From: Bacteroidota bacterium
Lineage (GTDB): Bacteria > Bacteroidota > Bacteroidia > B-17B0 > Aurantibacillaceae
Assembly: GCA_019638705.1 (NCBI GenBank)
Contig: JAHBTI010000002.1
Span: forward strand, 124,001-188,000
Direction of reading: 5' to 3'
DNA: 64,000 bases
In this document: in pieces, positions 34,762-43,435 of the stretch
Position numbering within the stretch: the first letter of the stretch is position 1
How the letters are laid out: the number at the start of each line of letters is the position of its first letter
Program-made: the position numbers and the translations under genes
Notes under the pieces: model-generated
The model's database searches: none
Seen by the model: only the letters and a program-made list of their open reading frames with translations
Told to the model about the DNA's origin: nothing

Positions 34762-35587
34762 CGTGTTGTGTGTTTTGTTCTAACGAATCGCGTTCGCTTT
34801 TAAGTTTGTTGGTAATCACATAAACGTGATTTACTTTTTTTAAGTCGGCACTTAATTTTACTTTGGCGGTATAAAATGCTTCGTTCTCTTTTCGTTCAAA
34901 CTCTTGAATTGTACCAACCATAATGCCTTCGGGGAAAATGCCCGACAGTTCGCTTGTAATGACGGTATCGCCTTGCTTCATTTTTGCGTGCGGCGGAATG
35001 TCAATTAAAGAGCAATATTGATAATCTGTACCGTTCCAAACTAAGGGACCATAAATTCCGTCTTTTTTCAACTGGCAATTTATGCGCGTGTCTTTATGCA
35101 ACAAGCTCATGACACTTGAAAAATTTGAAGACACATTTATTACAATACCAATAATTCCTTCGCTTGTCATTACGCCCATATCGCGCTGCACACCTTGTTC
35201 AGAGCCAATGTTAAGTGTCATAAAATTGCGTTGTTTGTTTACCGATGAGTTTACCACCTTTGCGCCGAGATACCCATATTGTTGTTTGTAAAGCGTATCG
35301 CGCTGTGTAAATTTTTTGAGCGGCAACACTAAATAATTTGCTTTCAACAAATTTCTAAAATACAAGTTTTCATCCGCCAGGCGGTCGTTCTCTTGCTTTA
35401 ATGCAAAATAGTCTGCCGTGTTTGCTTTTGCCTGATAAATATTTCCTGCAACGCGATTGGAAGAATTAAGAATGTGTGAACCCTGAAACCCCCCACGCTG
35501 CACCATAAGTGAAAGGCATACGATTTGCAGGAAAACAAACACAAAAATAAATTGGTGTTTTACTACAAATGCAAAAAGGTTTTTCAT
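34751..35587 (-). CDS. mreC: rod shape-determining protein MreC
   Basis: 278 residues. A membrane anchor (about 8-28) is followed by a coiled coil (YQAKANTADYFALKQENDRLADEN) and the MreC beta-barrel core (AKVVNSSVNKQRNFMTLNIGSEQGVQRDMGVMTSEGIIGIV, GDTVITSELSGIFPEGIMVGTI). It is the periplasmic scaffold linking MreB, MreD and PBP2. A perfect 18-bp-stem hairpin lies 17 nt before its start, in the gap after mreB. Confidence 0.94.
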   Translation of the reverse strand: MKNLFAFVVKHQFIFVFVFLQIVCLSLMVQRGGFQGSHILNSSNRVAGNIYQAKANTADYFALKQENDRLADENLYFRNLLKANYLVLPLKKFTQRDTLYKQQYGYLGAKVVNSSVNKQRNFMTLNIGSEQGVQRDMGVMTSEGIIGIVINVSSNFSSVMSLLHKDTRINCQLKKDGIYGPLVWNGTDYQYCSLIDIPPHAKMKQGDTVITSELSGIFPEGIMVGTIQEFERKENEAFYTAKVKLSADLKKVNHVYVITNKLKSERDSLEQNTQHGEN

Positions 35588-35604
35588 GCGTTGCGAATTT
35601 GTTG

Positions 35605-35643
35605 GTGAACACGCGAAGCGGCTTTGCCGCTTCGCGTGTTCAC
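35605..35643. promoter_or_regulatory. perfect hairpin between mreB and mreC
   Basis: GTGAACACGCGAAGCGGC (35605-35622), loop TTT, GCCGCTTCGCGTGTTCAC (35626-35643): an 18-bp perfect inverted repeat. It starts 5 nt after the mreB stop and ends 17 nt before the mreC start. No T-tract follows on the minus strand, so it is more likely an mRNA-stabilising or partial-attenuation element, or a mobile palindrome, than a full terminator. Confidence 0.75.
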
Positions 35644-35648
35644 AATTA

Positions 35649-36671
35649 TTATTTAATCAAGAATGGAAATTTATTTACGTTTTGAAGCGCAATACCTGTT
35701 CCGCGTGCTACGGCACGAAGCGGGTCTTCGCACACATGCACCGGCAATTTTGTTTTTAACGAAATACGTTTGTCTAAGCCGCGCAACAGCGAGCCGCCGC
35801 CTGCCATGTAAATACCTTTGCGGTAAATATCGGCAGCCAGTTCGGGCGGTGTCATTTCCAAAGCATTTAAAATTGCCTCTTCAATTTTTGTAATGGATTT
35901 ATCCAAACAATGTGCAATTTCAACATAACTGATATACACTTCTTTCGGAATGCCGCTCATCAAATCGCGCCCCTGCACCGCAAAATCGGCCGGCGGATTT
36001 TCAATTTCCGTCATAGCTGCGCCCACTTCAATTTTTACACGCTCCGCGCTGCGTTCACCAATTAAAATGTTGTGCTGACGGCGCATATATTCTTCAATGT
36101 TGGCATTAAAATCATCGCCTGCAATGCGTGTAGATTTATCACAGACAATACCGCCGAGTGCCATGATTGCAATTTCCGATGTTCCGCCGCCAATGTCAAT
36201 AATCATGTTGCCTTCAGGTTCTTCCACATCAATGCCCATACCAATGGCGGCTGCCATAGGCTCGTGAATCATATACACTTCTTTTGCACCTGCGTGTTCA
36301 GCACTGTCACGCACCGCGCGTTTTTCCACTTCGGTAATACCGCTGGGAATACAAATAACCATGCGCAACGAAGGTTTAAAAAACCTGTTGCCGGTGTTTA
36401 TCATTTTAATCATTCCCTTAATCATTTCCTCGGCGGCTTGAAAATCTGCAATTACGCCATCTTTCAAGGGACGAATGGTTTTAATATTTTCATGCGTTTT
36501 GCCGTGCATCATTTGCGCTTGGCGACCTACGGCAATTACTCTTCCGTTGGTTCTGTCTATGGCTACAATACTCGGCTCGTCCACCACTACTTTTTCGTTA
36601 CTGATGATAATGGTGTTAGCAGTTCCTAAGTCAATTGCTATATCCTGTGTTAAGAAGTCAAATAATGCCAT
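35649..36671 (-). CDS. mreB: rod shape-determining actin homologue MreB
   Basis: 340 residues. Actin-fold signatures are complete: phosphate 1 IAIDLGTANTII, connect 1 region AVRDSAEHAGAKEVYMIHEPMAAAIG, phosphate 2 MIIDIGGGTSEIA, and adenosine motif YMAGGGSLLRGLDK. It forms membrane-bound ATP-driven filaments that orient cell-wall elongation. First gene of the operon, preceded by a 314-bp region rich in repeats. Length is normal. Confidence 0.96.
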   Translation of the reverse strand: MALFDFLTQDIAIDLGTANTIIISNEKVVVDEPSIVAIDRTNGRVIAVGRQAQMMHGKTHENIKTIRPLKDGVIADFQAAEEMIKGMIKMINTGNRFFKPSLRMVICIPSGITEVEKRAVRDSAEHAGAKEVYMIHEPMAAAIGMGIDVEEPEGNMIIDIGGGTSEIAIMALGGIVCDKSTRIAGDDFNANIEEYMRRQHNILIGERSAERVKIEVGAAMTEIENPPADFAVQGRDLMSGIPKEVYISYVEIAHCLDKSITKIEEAILNALEMTPPELAADIYRKGIYMAGGGSLLRGLDKRISLKTKLPVHVCEDPLRAVARGTGIALQNVNKFPFLIK

Positions 36672-36985
36672 GTATATACTGTTTTTGAGTTTGTAAATTT
36701 AAAAAAATAGCCTGCGCTTGTGTATATTGTTAATTCTTTTTTCAATGAAGTTGTCTAAAGTCCAATAAAGAATTGTCAGTTCGAGTAGGTTTGTCCGCCT
36801 CTTTGCAAACCTTATCAAGAACTGAATCCGTAAAATCACTTCTCGATACGCCCTCATTCTTCGGGCTACTCGAAGTGACAGGGGGACTTTAGACAACTTC
36901 AAAGTCATTAGTCTTATTGCTGCGAAATATTTTTGATTTGCGACTTTCTTCTTTTGACTTATGACTTTTTTCTTTTGACTTGTGA
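36672..36985. other. 314-bp intergenic region upstream of mreB holding repeats
   Basis: No gene is supported here. The stretch holds a short AT-rich leader next to mreB (36672-36745), a 156-bp element with 18-bp terminal inverted repeats (36746-36901) containing a family C unit, and a family D repeat (36902-36990) that runs into the speA-like stop codon. The mreB promoter must lie within or upstream of these repeats; no clear TAnnTTTG box was found. Confidence 0.7.
36746..36901. repeat. 156-bp element with 18-bp perfect terminal inverted repeats
   Basis: TGAAGTTGTCTAAAGTCC (36746-36763) and GGACTTTAGACAACTTCA (36884-36901) are exact reverse complements. The interior includes the family C hairpin (TTCTCGATACGCCC ... 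TACTCGAAGTGACAGGGG) and a segment resembling 30921-30945. There is no coding potential and no clear target-site duplication. The structure resembles a MITE. Confidence 0.7.
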
Positions 36986-36990
36986 CTAAT
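36902..36990. repeat. Family D repeat (AAGTCATTAGTC / GACTTATGACTT type)
   Basis: AAGTCATTAGTC at the left and several TTTTGACTT and ATGACTT units ending TGTGACTAAT at the right form a loose inverted array. Its right end includes the stop codon of the arginine decarboxylase-like gene (36986-36988). Related to 40847-40909. Confidence 0.6.
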
Positions 36991-38383
36991 ACCCCAAAAT
37001 CTTCAACATACTTTTATAGCTCTGTTCTTTGGCAAACAAGCGTGTTGAAATTTCTCCCTTTTCATCGCGGTCTATGAGAACGTGTTTTGGCGCGGGAATG
37101 AGGCAATGCTGCGTGCCGCCGTAACCACTCAAGGCTTCCTGATACGCGCCCGTGTGAAAGAAGCCGATATACAAAGGTTGTTTGGCGTTTTTTTCAACTT
37201 TGGGCAAAAACACCTGATTGGTATGCGCTTCGGTATTGTAATAATCCATACTGTCGCAGGTTAAGCCGCCGAGATTGACGGGTCCGTAAGGTTTGTCCCA
37301 GTTATTTATGGCAAGCAAAATAAAACGTTGGTTAATGCCCCAGGTGTCGGGCAATGTGGTGATGAAACTGCTGTCAATAAAATACCACATTTCGCGGTCG
37401 TTTTGCTGCTTTTGTTCAATGACTGAATACAGGGTTGCGCCGCTTTCGCCAACGGTGTAAGAACCAAATTCGGTAAAAATATTCGGTTCGGGAATTTCGT
37501 ATTGGTCGCAAAAGGTTTTTATTTGCTCCACAATTTCTTCAATCATGTATTCGTATTCGTATTCAAAACTTAATGAATTGCGAATGGGCAATCCGCCGCC
37601 GATGTTGAGAGAATCAAGGCTTGGACAAACAGCTTTCAACTCCTTGTAAATGTTCAAACATTTATTCAGTTCCGTCCAATAGTAAATAGTGTCTTTAATG
37701 CCTGTATTAATAAAGAAATGCAGCAATTTCAAATCAAATTTCGGATTTGGTTTTATTTTTTCGTTGTACAAATTCATAATCTCGCTGTTGCGAATACCCA
37801 GGCGCGACGTATAAAACGCAAACGAAGGTTCTTCTTCGGTGCTGATGCGAATACCCAAATTTACTTTCTCTGCCTTCGCATATTTTTTGTAATAATCAAT
37901 TTCGTCCAAGTGGTCAAGCACAGGAATAACGTTGAAGCCGTCGTTAATCAAATCGCAGACGTTTTGCTTGTACAGCGTGCGTTTGTAGCCGTTACAAATA
38001 ATATATGTATCTTTGCTCAACGCCTTTTTTTGGTACTGTTCTTTGATAATTTGTAAGTCAAAAGCCGACGAAGTTTCAATGTGAACATCGTTTTTCAGCA
38101 CTTCGTCCAGCACAAAACTAAAGTGTGAGCTTTTGGTACAGTAACAATAAACATATTTGGCTTTGTAATCCACTTTTGCCATGGCAACGTTAAACAAACG
38201 CTTTGCTTTTTGTATCTGCGAACCTATTTTTGGCAGATAACTGATGCGCAGCGGTGTGCCGTATTGTTTGATAATGCCCATTAAAGGCACATCATTAAAA
38301 TGCAATTCGTTGTCAATCACATCAAATCCCTCCTGCGGGAAGTTGAATGTTTGGTTAATGAGCGTGGAATACTGGTTATTCAT
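36986..38383 (-). CDS. speA: PLP-dependent arginine decarboxylase (Bacteroidota-type)
   Basis: 465 residues, a fold type III decarboxylase of the short form found in Bacteroidota. The PLP lysine lies in YVYCYCTKSSH (about residue 84). Other family points are the HIETSSAFDL turn, the glycine-rich phosphate loop LNIGGGLPIR, FTEFGSYTVGESG and the C-terminal GLTCDSMDYY, with the substrate-site cysteine. It should convert arginine to agmatine as the first step toward putrescine and spermidine. It is divergent from arginase across a 104-bp region, so two arginine-consuming enzymes may share control. Specificity for arginine rather than ornithine or diaminopimelate is inferred from length and overall pattern. 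Confidence 0.83.
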   Translation of the reverse strand: MNNQYSTLINQTFNFPQEGFDVIDNELHFNDVPLMGIIKQYGTPLRISYLPKIGSQIQKAKRLFNVAMAKVDYKAKYVYCYCTKSSHFSFVLDEVLKNDVHIETSSAFDLQIIKEQYQKKALSKDTYIICNGYKRTLYKQNVCDLINDGFNVIPVLDHLDEIDYYKKYAKAEKVNLGIRISTEEEPSFAFYTSRLGIRNSEIMNLYNEKIKPNPKFDLKLLHFFINTGIKDTIYYWTELNKCLNIYKELKAVCPSLDSLNIGGGLPIRNSLSFEYEYEYMIEEIVEQIKTFCDQYEIPEPNIFTEFGSYTVGESGATLYSVIEQKQQNDREMWYFIDSSFITTLPDTWGINQRFILLAINNWDKPYGPVNLGGLTCDSMDYYNTEAHTNQVFLPKVEKNAKQPLYIGFFHTGAYQEALSGYGGTQHCLIPAPKHVLIDRDEKGEISTRLFAKEQSYKSMLKILGY

Positions 38384-38487
38384 GTTTTTTCAAATCCAAG
38401 TTAGTTACTTATACAAGTTATTACCCAAAGTAAGTGAGTTACTTGGGCGCAAAAATAAGGCTAAACGTTAAATAAAATGTTAAGTTT

Positions 38488-39441
38488 ATGATAAAACCAA
38501 TTAAAATAATTGAAGTAAAAAGTGAAATAGGTGCAGGAACGCGCGGTGCAAGCATGGGTGTAGATGCCATTAAAATAGCGGCTTTGGATTTCGGAAGCAA
38601 TTTTTTTAAAAAATACAAATCTGTTGAAGTTCCCAATGAAAACAAATTGTTACTTGAGCCTGTGGTACATGACTACGCAAAACGCATTAAAGGCATTTAC
38701 AATCTGAATGACCGTATTGCCAAAGAAATTCAAAAAACATTGAAAGCCGATGAAGTTCCAATTGTATTGGCGGGCGACCACAGTTCGGCACTTGGCACAA
38801 TAAGCGGCATTCGCATGGCATATCCCGACAAGCGACTTGGCGTGATTTGGATTGATGCTCATGCCGACATTCACAGCCCCTACACTACACCAAGCGGAAA
38901 CATGCACGGTATGCCGATTGCCTGTGTGTTGGGTGAAGACAACCGCGAACGCCAGCAAAACAAACCCGATGACGAAACCATTGAGTATTGGGAAAAACTG
39001 AAAAACTTAGGTGGCATTTGCCCAAAAATCCATTACAACGATTTAGTTTACATTGCCCTGCGCGATTTTGAAGCACCCGAAGAGTTTTTGATTAAAAGAA
39101 ACAAAGTGCGTGTGTTTAATTTGCAGGAAATCCGCAAAAAAGCGGTGGAACGCATTGCCATTGATTCTTTAAACTATCTTGACCACTGCGATTTAATTTA
39201 TGTAAGTTTTGATGTGGACAGCATGGACAGCCGCATCAGCAGCGGAACGGGAACACCCGTGCCCAATGGCATTACCGAAAGAGAAGCAGGCAATTTGATT
39301 TATTACATTATGCGCAGCAAAAAAATTGTGTGCTTTGAAATGGTCGAAATCAATCCCACTTTAGACAGAGAAAACCACATGGCTGAAAACGCTTTTGAGA
39401 TTTTACAAAAAGCAACTAATCAGTTGAGTAATGACTTTTAA
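38488..39441 (+). CDS. rocF: arginase
   Basis: 317 residues. Ureohydrolase metal ligands are complete: AGDHSSALG, the WIDAHADIH box and SFDVDSMD. The substrate-pocket segment SGNMHGMP and SGTGTPVPNGITEREA favour arginase over agmatinase. It should hydrolyse arginine to ornithine and urea with two Mn2+. An insertion (DNRERQQNKPDDETIEYWEKLKNLGG) makes it slightly longer than bacterial RocF. It is divergent from the decarboxylase and followed after 9 bp by a lipoprotein gene. Confidence 0.88.
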   Translation: MIKPIKIIEVKSEIGAGTRGASMGVDAIKIAALDFGSNFFKKYKSVEVPNENKLLLEPVVHDYAKRIKGIYNLNDRIAKEIQKTLKADEVPIVLAGDHSSALGTISGIRMAYPDKRLGVIWIDAHADIHSPYTTPSGNMHGMPIACVLGEDNRERQQNKPDDETIEYWEKLKNLGGICPKIHYNDLVYIALRDFEAPEEFLIKRNKVRVFNLQEIRKKAVERIAIDSLNYLDHCDLIYVSFDVDSMDSRISSGTGTPVPNGITEREAGNLIYYIMRSKKIVCFEMVEINPTLDRENHMAENAFEILQKATNQLSNDF

Positions 39442-39450
39442 ACCACTTTT

Positions 39451-40044
39451 ATGAAGTTTACCAAAATATTCTGTGTTCTGATGATTTACTTGTTTAGTAA
39501 CTCATGTAGTAATAGTTCTGAAGAAGTAGCCAAGAACGAAAAAGCTAAACTTGACACTTTATCTGAAACGACAGATGTAGTTTTTAACTTTCTACATTGG
39601 TACAAGAACAATTATTTGCATTTGCAAGACAGCCTTGTATTAGGTGTTGTATGGGAAAATGAAAAATGGGACAGTACAAAATATTATAGAGTAAATTTTC
39701 CTGCAACTGAAAAATATTTGGAAACGTTGAAATCTACAGGTTATATATCGGACACATATATTGAAGAACGGAGAAAGTATTTTCAGCAATGCGAAGAGGG
39801 TTTTATAAAAACCCCTGCAAATGACGGTCCGCCTGAGGGCTTTGATTATGACCTTATTTTGTTTTCTCAGGAAGACCCGGGGATTAATGAACTCCATAAA
39901 TGTAGAGTTATCAGAAACTCAAGGCATGAAAATAAATGTGAAGTATTCATAGAATTCCCCTTTGAAGTTCAATATGTTTATGAATTATCTTTTCATAATG
40001 GTAAATGGCTAATAGACAATATTAAACCTCATTACAATAATTAA
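39451..40044 (+). CDS. hypothetical lipoprotein, DUF3828-like
   Basis: 197 residues. A signal ending LFSNSC gives a lipidated cysteine at about residue 19. The mature part (VVFNFLHWYKNNY, YLETLKSTGYISDTYIEERRKYF, PPEGFDYDLILFSQEDPG, VELSFHNGKWLIDNI) resembles the NTF2-like DUF3828/DUF4878 proteins in Bacteroidota. No catalytic motif. Function unknown. It lies 9 bp after arginase and 18 bp before the enoyl-CoA hydratase family gene, so it may be cotranscribed. Its more AT-rich text differs from the neighbours. Confidence 0.7.
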   Translation: MKFTKIFCVLMIYLFSNSCSNSSEEVAKNEKAKLDTLSETTDVVFNFLHWYKNNYLHLQDSLVLGVVWENEKWDSTKYYRVNFPATEKYLETLKSTGYISDTYIEERRKYFQQCEEGFIKTPANDGPPEGFDYDLILFSQEDPGINELHKCRVIRNSRHENKCEVFIEFPFEVQYVYELSFHNGKWLIDNIKPHYNN

Positions 40045-40062
40045 ATTCATAAACAACAAAAT

Positions 40063-40839
40063 ATGTCATTCATTTTATCCGAACAAAAAAACAAGGTGCT
40101 GATTTTAAAACTCAACCGTCCCGATAAGTTTAACAGCTTTAACCGCGAAATGGCTTTGCAATTAATTTCAGAATTAGACAAAGCCGCAACAGACAAAAAC
40201 GTGCGAGCCATTGTTATTACAGGCGAAGGCAAGGCTTTTTGCGCGGGGCAAGATTTAGCCGAAGCCATTGACCCAAATGCCGTAGGCATAAAACGCATTG
40301 TAGAAGAACATTACAATCCCATTATTTTAAAAATCAGAAACATTGAAAAACCTGTGATTGCAGCGGTAAATGGCGTTGCCGCAGGTGCAGGTGCAAACAT
40401 TGCTTTGGCTTGCGATATTGTGTTTGCGGCAAAATCTGCAAGCTTTATTCAGGCGTTCAGTAAAATCGGTCTTATCCCCGATAGCGGCGGAACATTTACT
40501 TTGCCGCGTTTAATCGGCTTCAATATGGCAAGTGCATTAATGATTACAGGCGATAAAGCCACTGCCGAAGAAGCCATGCAATACGGCATGGTGTACAAAA
40601 TTTTTGACGATAACGCTTTGTTGAGTCAGGCACTTGTAAATGCCGAACACGTTGCCAATATGCCAACCAAAGCAATCGGTTTAACAAAACGTTTGCTCAA
40701 TCAAACTTACAGTAATACGCTGGCACAACAATTAAATGCCGAAGGCACTATTCAGGCAGAAGCAGCACAATCTTATGATTACAACGAAGGCGTAAAAGCC
40801 TTTTTGGAAAAGAGAAAACCTGAGTTTAAAGGGGAATAA
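40063..40839 (+). CDS. enoyl-CoA hydratase/isomerase, PaaG-like
   Basis: 258 residues, crotonase fold. FCAGQDLAE forms the CoA oxyanion loop, VNGVAAGAGANIALACDIV the second oxyanion helix, and KIGLIPDSGGTFTLPRLIG carries the Asp typical of PaaG (ring-1,2-epoxyphenylacetyl-CoA isomerase) instead of the hydratase Glu. It likely isomerises a CoA ester, possibly in phenylacetate or other aromatic degradation, but no other paa gene is present here. The symbol is withheld for that reason. Confidence 0.83.
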   Translation: MSFILSEQKNKVLILKLNRPDKFNSFNREMALQLISELDKAATDKNVRAIVITGEGKAFCAGQDLAEAIDPNAVGIKRIVEEHYNPIILKIRNIEKPVIAAVNGVAAGAGANIALACDIVFAAKSASFIQAFSKIGLIPDSGGTFTLPRLIGFNMASALMITGDKATAEEAMQYGMVYKIFDDNALLSQALVNAEHVANMPTKAIGLTKRLLNQTYSNTLAQQLNAEGTIQAEAAQSYDYNEGVKAFLEKRKPEFKGE

Positions 40840-40846
40840 GAATATT

Positions 40847-40909
40847 AGTCGCAAGTCATTAGTCATAAGTCGCAGGACTAATGACTTTTGACTTGCAACT
40901 TTTGACTTA
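40847..40909. repeat. Family D palindromic repeat between convergent genes
   Basis: AGTCGCAAGTCATTAGTC at the left and GACTAATGACTTTTGACTTG at the right form an inverted repeat, with extra AGTCATAAGTCGCA and AACTTTTGACTT units. It fills the gap between the PaaG-like gene and the convergent gamma-carbonic anhydrase and covers the stop codon of the latter (40907-40909). A bidirectional terminator role is possible. Confidence 0.7.
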
Positions 40910-41419
40910 TTTGAACCACCCGCTATACATCAAATAATTATTGGCAATGCGGTTAATTTCTCCGTTAATTAATTCCTGAGAAATATCTTTTACTTTTTTG
41001 GCGGGAACACCCGCAAAAATACACCCGCTCGGAACTTTAGTGTTTTCAGTAACCACAGCACCCGCCGCAATAATGGTGTTGCTGCCGATTTCGCAATTAT
41101 CCATCACAATTGCGCCCATTCCGATTAATACATTATCATGCACCGTGCAACCGTGCACAATGGCATTGTGTCCAACCGAAACATTGTTGCCTAAATGCAC
41201 TTTTGTTTTTTGATACGTGCAATGAATAACCGCACCGTCTTGAATGTTTACTTTGTTGCCCATGCGAATGCTGTTTACATCGCCGCGAACAACGGCGTTA
41301 AACCAAATGCTGCAATCGCTGCCCGTTTCCACATCGCCTACAATGGTAGCATTTGGCGCAATAAAACAATTTTCTCCCATCTTGGGACTTTTCCCGTTTA
41401 CAGGTAAAATAACCGGCAT
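40907..41419 (-). CDS. gamma-carbonic anhydrase family protein
   Basis: 170 residues from the ATG at 41419; an in-frame ATG at 41488 adds a non-family leader. This is a left-handed beta-helix with hexapeptide repeats (MGENCFIAPNATIVGDVETGSDCSIWFNAVVRGDV). Three His in zinc-ligand positions occur in VIHCTY and VGHNAIVHGC, as in YrdA/CaiE-type gamma-CAs. It is a trimeric cytosolic enzyme or metal-binding protein. Carbonic anhydrase activity is not certain for this subfamily. Confidence 0.87.
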   Translation of the reverse strand: MPVILPVNGKSPKMGENCFIAPNATIVGDVETGSDCSIWFNAVVRGDVNSIRMGNKVNIQDGAVIHCTYQKTKVHLGNNVSVGHNAIVHGCTVHDNVLIGMGAIVMDNCEIGSNTIIAAGAVVTENTKVPSGCIFAGVPAKKVKDISQELINGEINRIANNYLMYSGWFK

Positions 41420-41552
41420 AATTTTCAAATTTAGTAAAAGTTTCCATAATTCTTTTTTTCGCTTCAAGCATTGATTTTCGTCATTCATATTCTCTACGGT
41501 CTTGAAATTCAGTTTCTATGCAGTTTAAATTTTCTTGTTTACATTTATAGAG

Positions 41553-42437
41553 GTGAAATTTCTGCATACTATATTTTTATTTTTCCCTCTGTTGTTTTCC
41601 GCGCAAACTCAAACATTCAGAGGTGAAAACAACAAATGGGGCATTAAGGAAAACGAACGCATTATTATTCCTGCCGTTTACGACACCCTGTTTAATTTTG
41701 ATAAAGAGGGAAACGTGTGTTTGGCGTGTTACAGAATTAAAACCACCACCACACGCAATGCCATGACGATTACAAAAACCAATCACTATTGCCGTTATTT
41801 GAATAAAAATAACAATTGTCTTGTTATACACATTAACAATAATACCGATACTTGCAGCGTGTTTCAATTATCAAAAAATTCGGTTGAATTGTATAATGAC
41901 ACATTTCCGTTTTTTGCCGTGAGTGCCAAACATAAAAAATATATGGTGGACAAAAACTTTAAGCAACTCACCTTTGTTCCTTATCACAACATTTATGCAA
42001 GCTCCGACAAAAATTTTTATGTTGCCGAAGAAAAAAACGAGGGTGATGTTGTTTTAACAGGTTTGATAAACACAGAAGAAAAACAAATTATTCCGTTTAA
42101 TTATTCGGGCTTAACATTTAATACTGCCGATTCGCTGATTATTGCTTGCAGCGGAAGCGTGCGCGCAAAAGCAAACGACGATATATATAATTACAAGGGC
42201 GAAAAAATTGCCACATATAAAACGCATGTGGACATGGCAACAAAAAACTTTGTCATTCATAAGTTATACGAACCCAAGCAACATTACATCATTTATAATT
42301 TACAAAACGATGTGCGTAAACAATTAGACAGCGACGATTTAAAACTTTTCAGAAACGATACTGTTTTAATCAAACAAAAAAACGATTGGTTTTTTTACAA
42401 CATACATACTTATCAAAAAACACTTTATAAAAATTAA
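41553..42437 (+). CDS. secreted WG-repeat-like protein
   Basis: About 295 residues. The only plausible signal start is a GTG at 41553 (VKFLHTIFLFFPLLFSAQ); an in-frame TTG 18 nt upstream adds a non-signal leader. The mature part opens with NNKWGIKENERIIIPAVYDTLFNF, a WG (tryptophan-glycine) repeat, and shows weaker repeats later (YMVDKNFKQLTFVPYHNIY, TGLINTEEKQIIPFNYSGL). WG-repeat proteins are common in Bacteroidota and lack a general function. The stop precedes gapA by 2 bp, so it is likely cotranscribed with it. Confidence 0.72.
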   Translation: MKFLHTIFLFFPLLFSAQTQTFRGENNKWGIKENERIIIPAVYDTLFNFDKEGNVCLACYRIKTTTTRNAMTITKTNHYCRYLNKNNNCLVIHINNNTDTCSVFQLSKNSVELYNDTFPFFAVSAKHKKYMVDKNFKQLTFVPYHNIYASSDKNFYVAEEKNEGDVVLTGLINTEEKQIIPFNYSGLTFNTADSLIIACSGSVRAKANDDIYNYKGEKIATYKTHVDMATKNFVIHKLYEPKQHYIIYNLQNDVRKQLDSDDLKLFRNDTVLIKQKNDWFFYNIHTYQKTLYKN

Positions 42438-42439
42438 TT

Positions 42440-43435
42440 ATGGAAAAAATAAAATTAGCCATTAACGGTTTCGGGCGCATTGGGCGCGTGTTTCTGCGCA
42501 ATGCCATTAACAACCCGAACATTGACATTGTTGCGATAAACGATTTAACCGATGCGCGAACCTTAGCGCATTTATTAAAGTACGATTCTGTTCACCGTGC
42601 ATTTGCCGGCGAAGTAAAAGCGGAGGAAAACAGTTTAATTGTAAACGGAAAAAGGATACATATAACTGCATTTAAAAATCCTGCCGAACTCCCATGGAAA
42701 GAAAACAAGGTGGATATTGCAGTTGAATGTACAGGACATTTTTTAGACACGGCAAGCGCGAATTTGCATTTGCAGGCAGGTGCAAAAAAAGTGTTGCTTT
42801 CTGCACCGCCAAAAGACGACAGCATTAAAGCCATTGTGCTTGGCTGCAACGACCACATTCTGAAAAAAGATGATGTGATTGTTTCCAACGCAAGCTGCAC
42901 CACCAACTGCGCCGCGCCCATGATAAAAGTGCTGCAACAGTTTGGTGTGGAAGATGCGTACATCACCACCGTTCACTCTTACACGGGCGACCAACGCCTG
43001 CACGATGCGCCGCACAAAGATTTGCGCCGTGCGCGGGCTGCGGCAGTGAGTATTATTCCCACCTCAACAGGCGCGGCAAAAGCCATTACAAAAATTTTTC
43101 CTGAACTGCACGGAAAAATAGGCGGCTGCGGTATGCGTGTGCCTGTGCCCGACGGTTCTTTAACCGACATTACTTGCGCATTGAAAAAAACGCCAACGGT
43201 AAAAGAAATTAACGAAGCCTTTAAACGCGCTGCGCAAAACGAATTAAAAGGAATTTTGGAATACACCGAAGACCCCATTGTGAGTGTTGATGTGGTCGGT
43301 AATCCGCACTCGGTGCTCTACGATGCAGAGTTTACAAGCGTTGTGGGCAACCTCGTAAAAATAATCGGCTGGTACGATAACGAATGGGGTTACAGCAATC
43401 GGTTGGTTGATTTGGCAGTAAAAATGGGGGAATAA
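42440..43435 (+). CDS. gapA: glyceraldehyde-3-phosphate dehydrogenase
   Basis: 331 residues. The NAD-binding INGFGRIGRVFLR at the N-terminus, the catalytic Cys in SNASCTTNCAAP (about 152), the active-site His in TTVHSYTGDQ, and TGAAKAI with the C-terminal WYDNEWGYSNR mark a type I GAPDH. It oxidises glyceraldehyde-3-phosphate to 1,3-bisphosphoglycerate in glycolysis. The first coenzyme-binding Asp is in AINDLTDA, which suggests NAD+ preference. It sits between a secreted WG protein and a large membrane-anchored protein whose ATG overlaps its stop (TAATG). Confidence 0.95.
   Translation: MEKIKLAINGFGRIGRVFLRNAINNPNIDIVAINDLTDARTLAHLLKYDSVHRAFAGEVKAEENSLIVNGKRIHITAFKNPAELPWKENKVDIAVECTGHFLDTASANLHLQAGAKKVLLSAPPKDDSIKAIVLGCNDHILKKDDVIVSNASCTTNCAAPMIKVLQQFGVEDAYITTVHSYTGDQRLHDAPHKDLRRARAAAVSIIPTSTGAAKAITKIFPELHGKIGGCGMRVPVPDGSLTDITCALKKTPTVKEINEAFKRAAQNELKGILEYTEDPIVSVDVVGNPHSVLYDAEFTSVVGNLVKIIGWYDNEWGYSNRLVDLAVKMGE

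Noticed and set aside
36072..36629. 185-residue open frame on the plus strand within mreB
   Set aside because: It is antisense to a gene with full MreB motifs, lacks any family pattern and is rich in Cys/His/Asn, as expected from antisense of a conserved gene.
36699..36908. 69-residue minus-strand frame upstream of mreB
   Set aside because: Lies wholly inside the repeat-bearing intergenic region; the sequence is a translation of the family C repeat and terminal inverted repeats.
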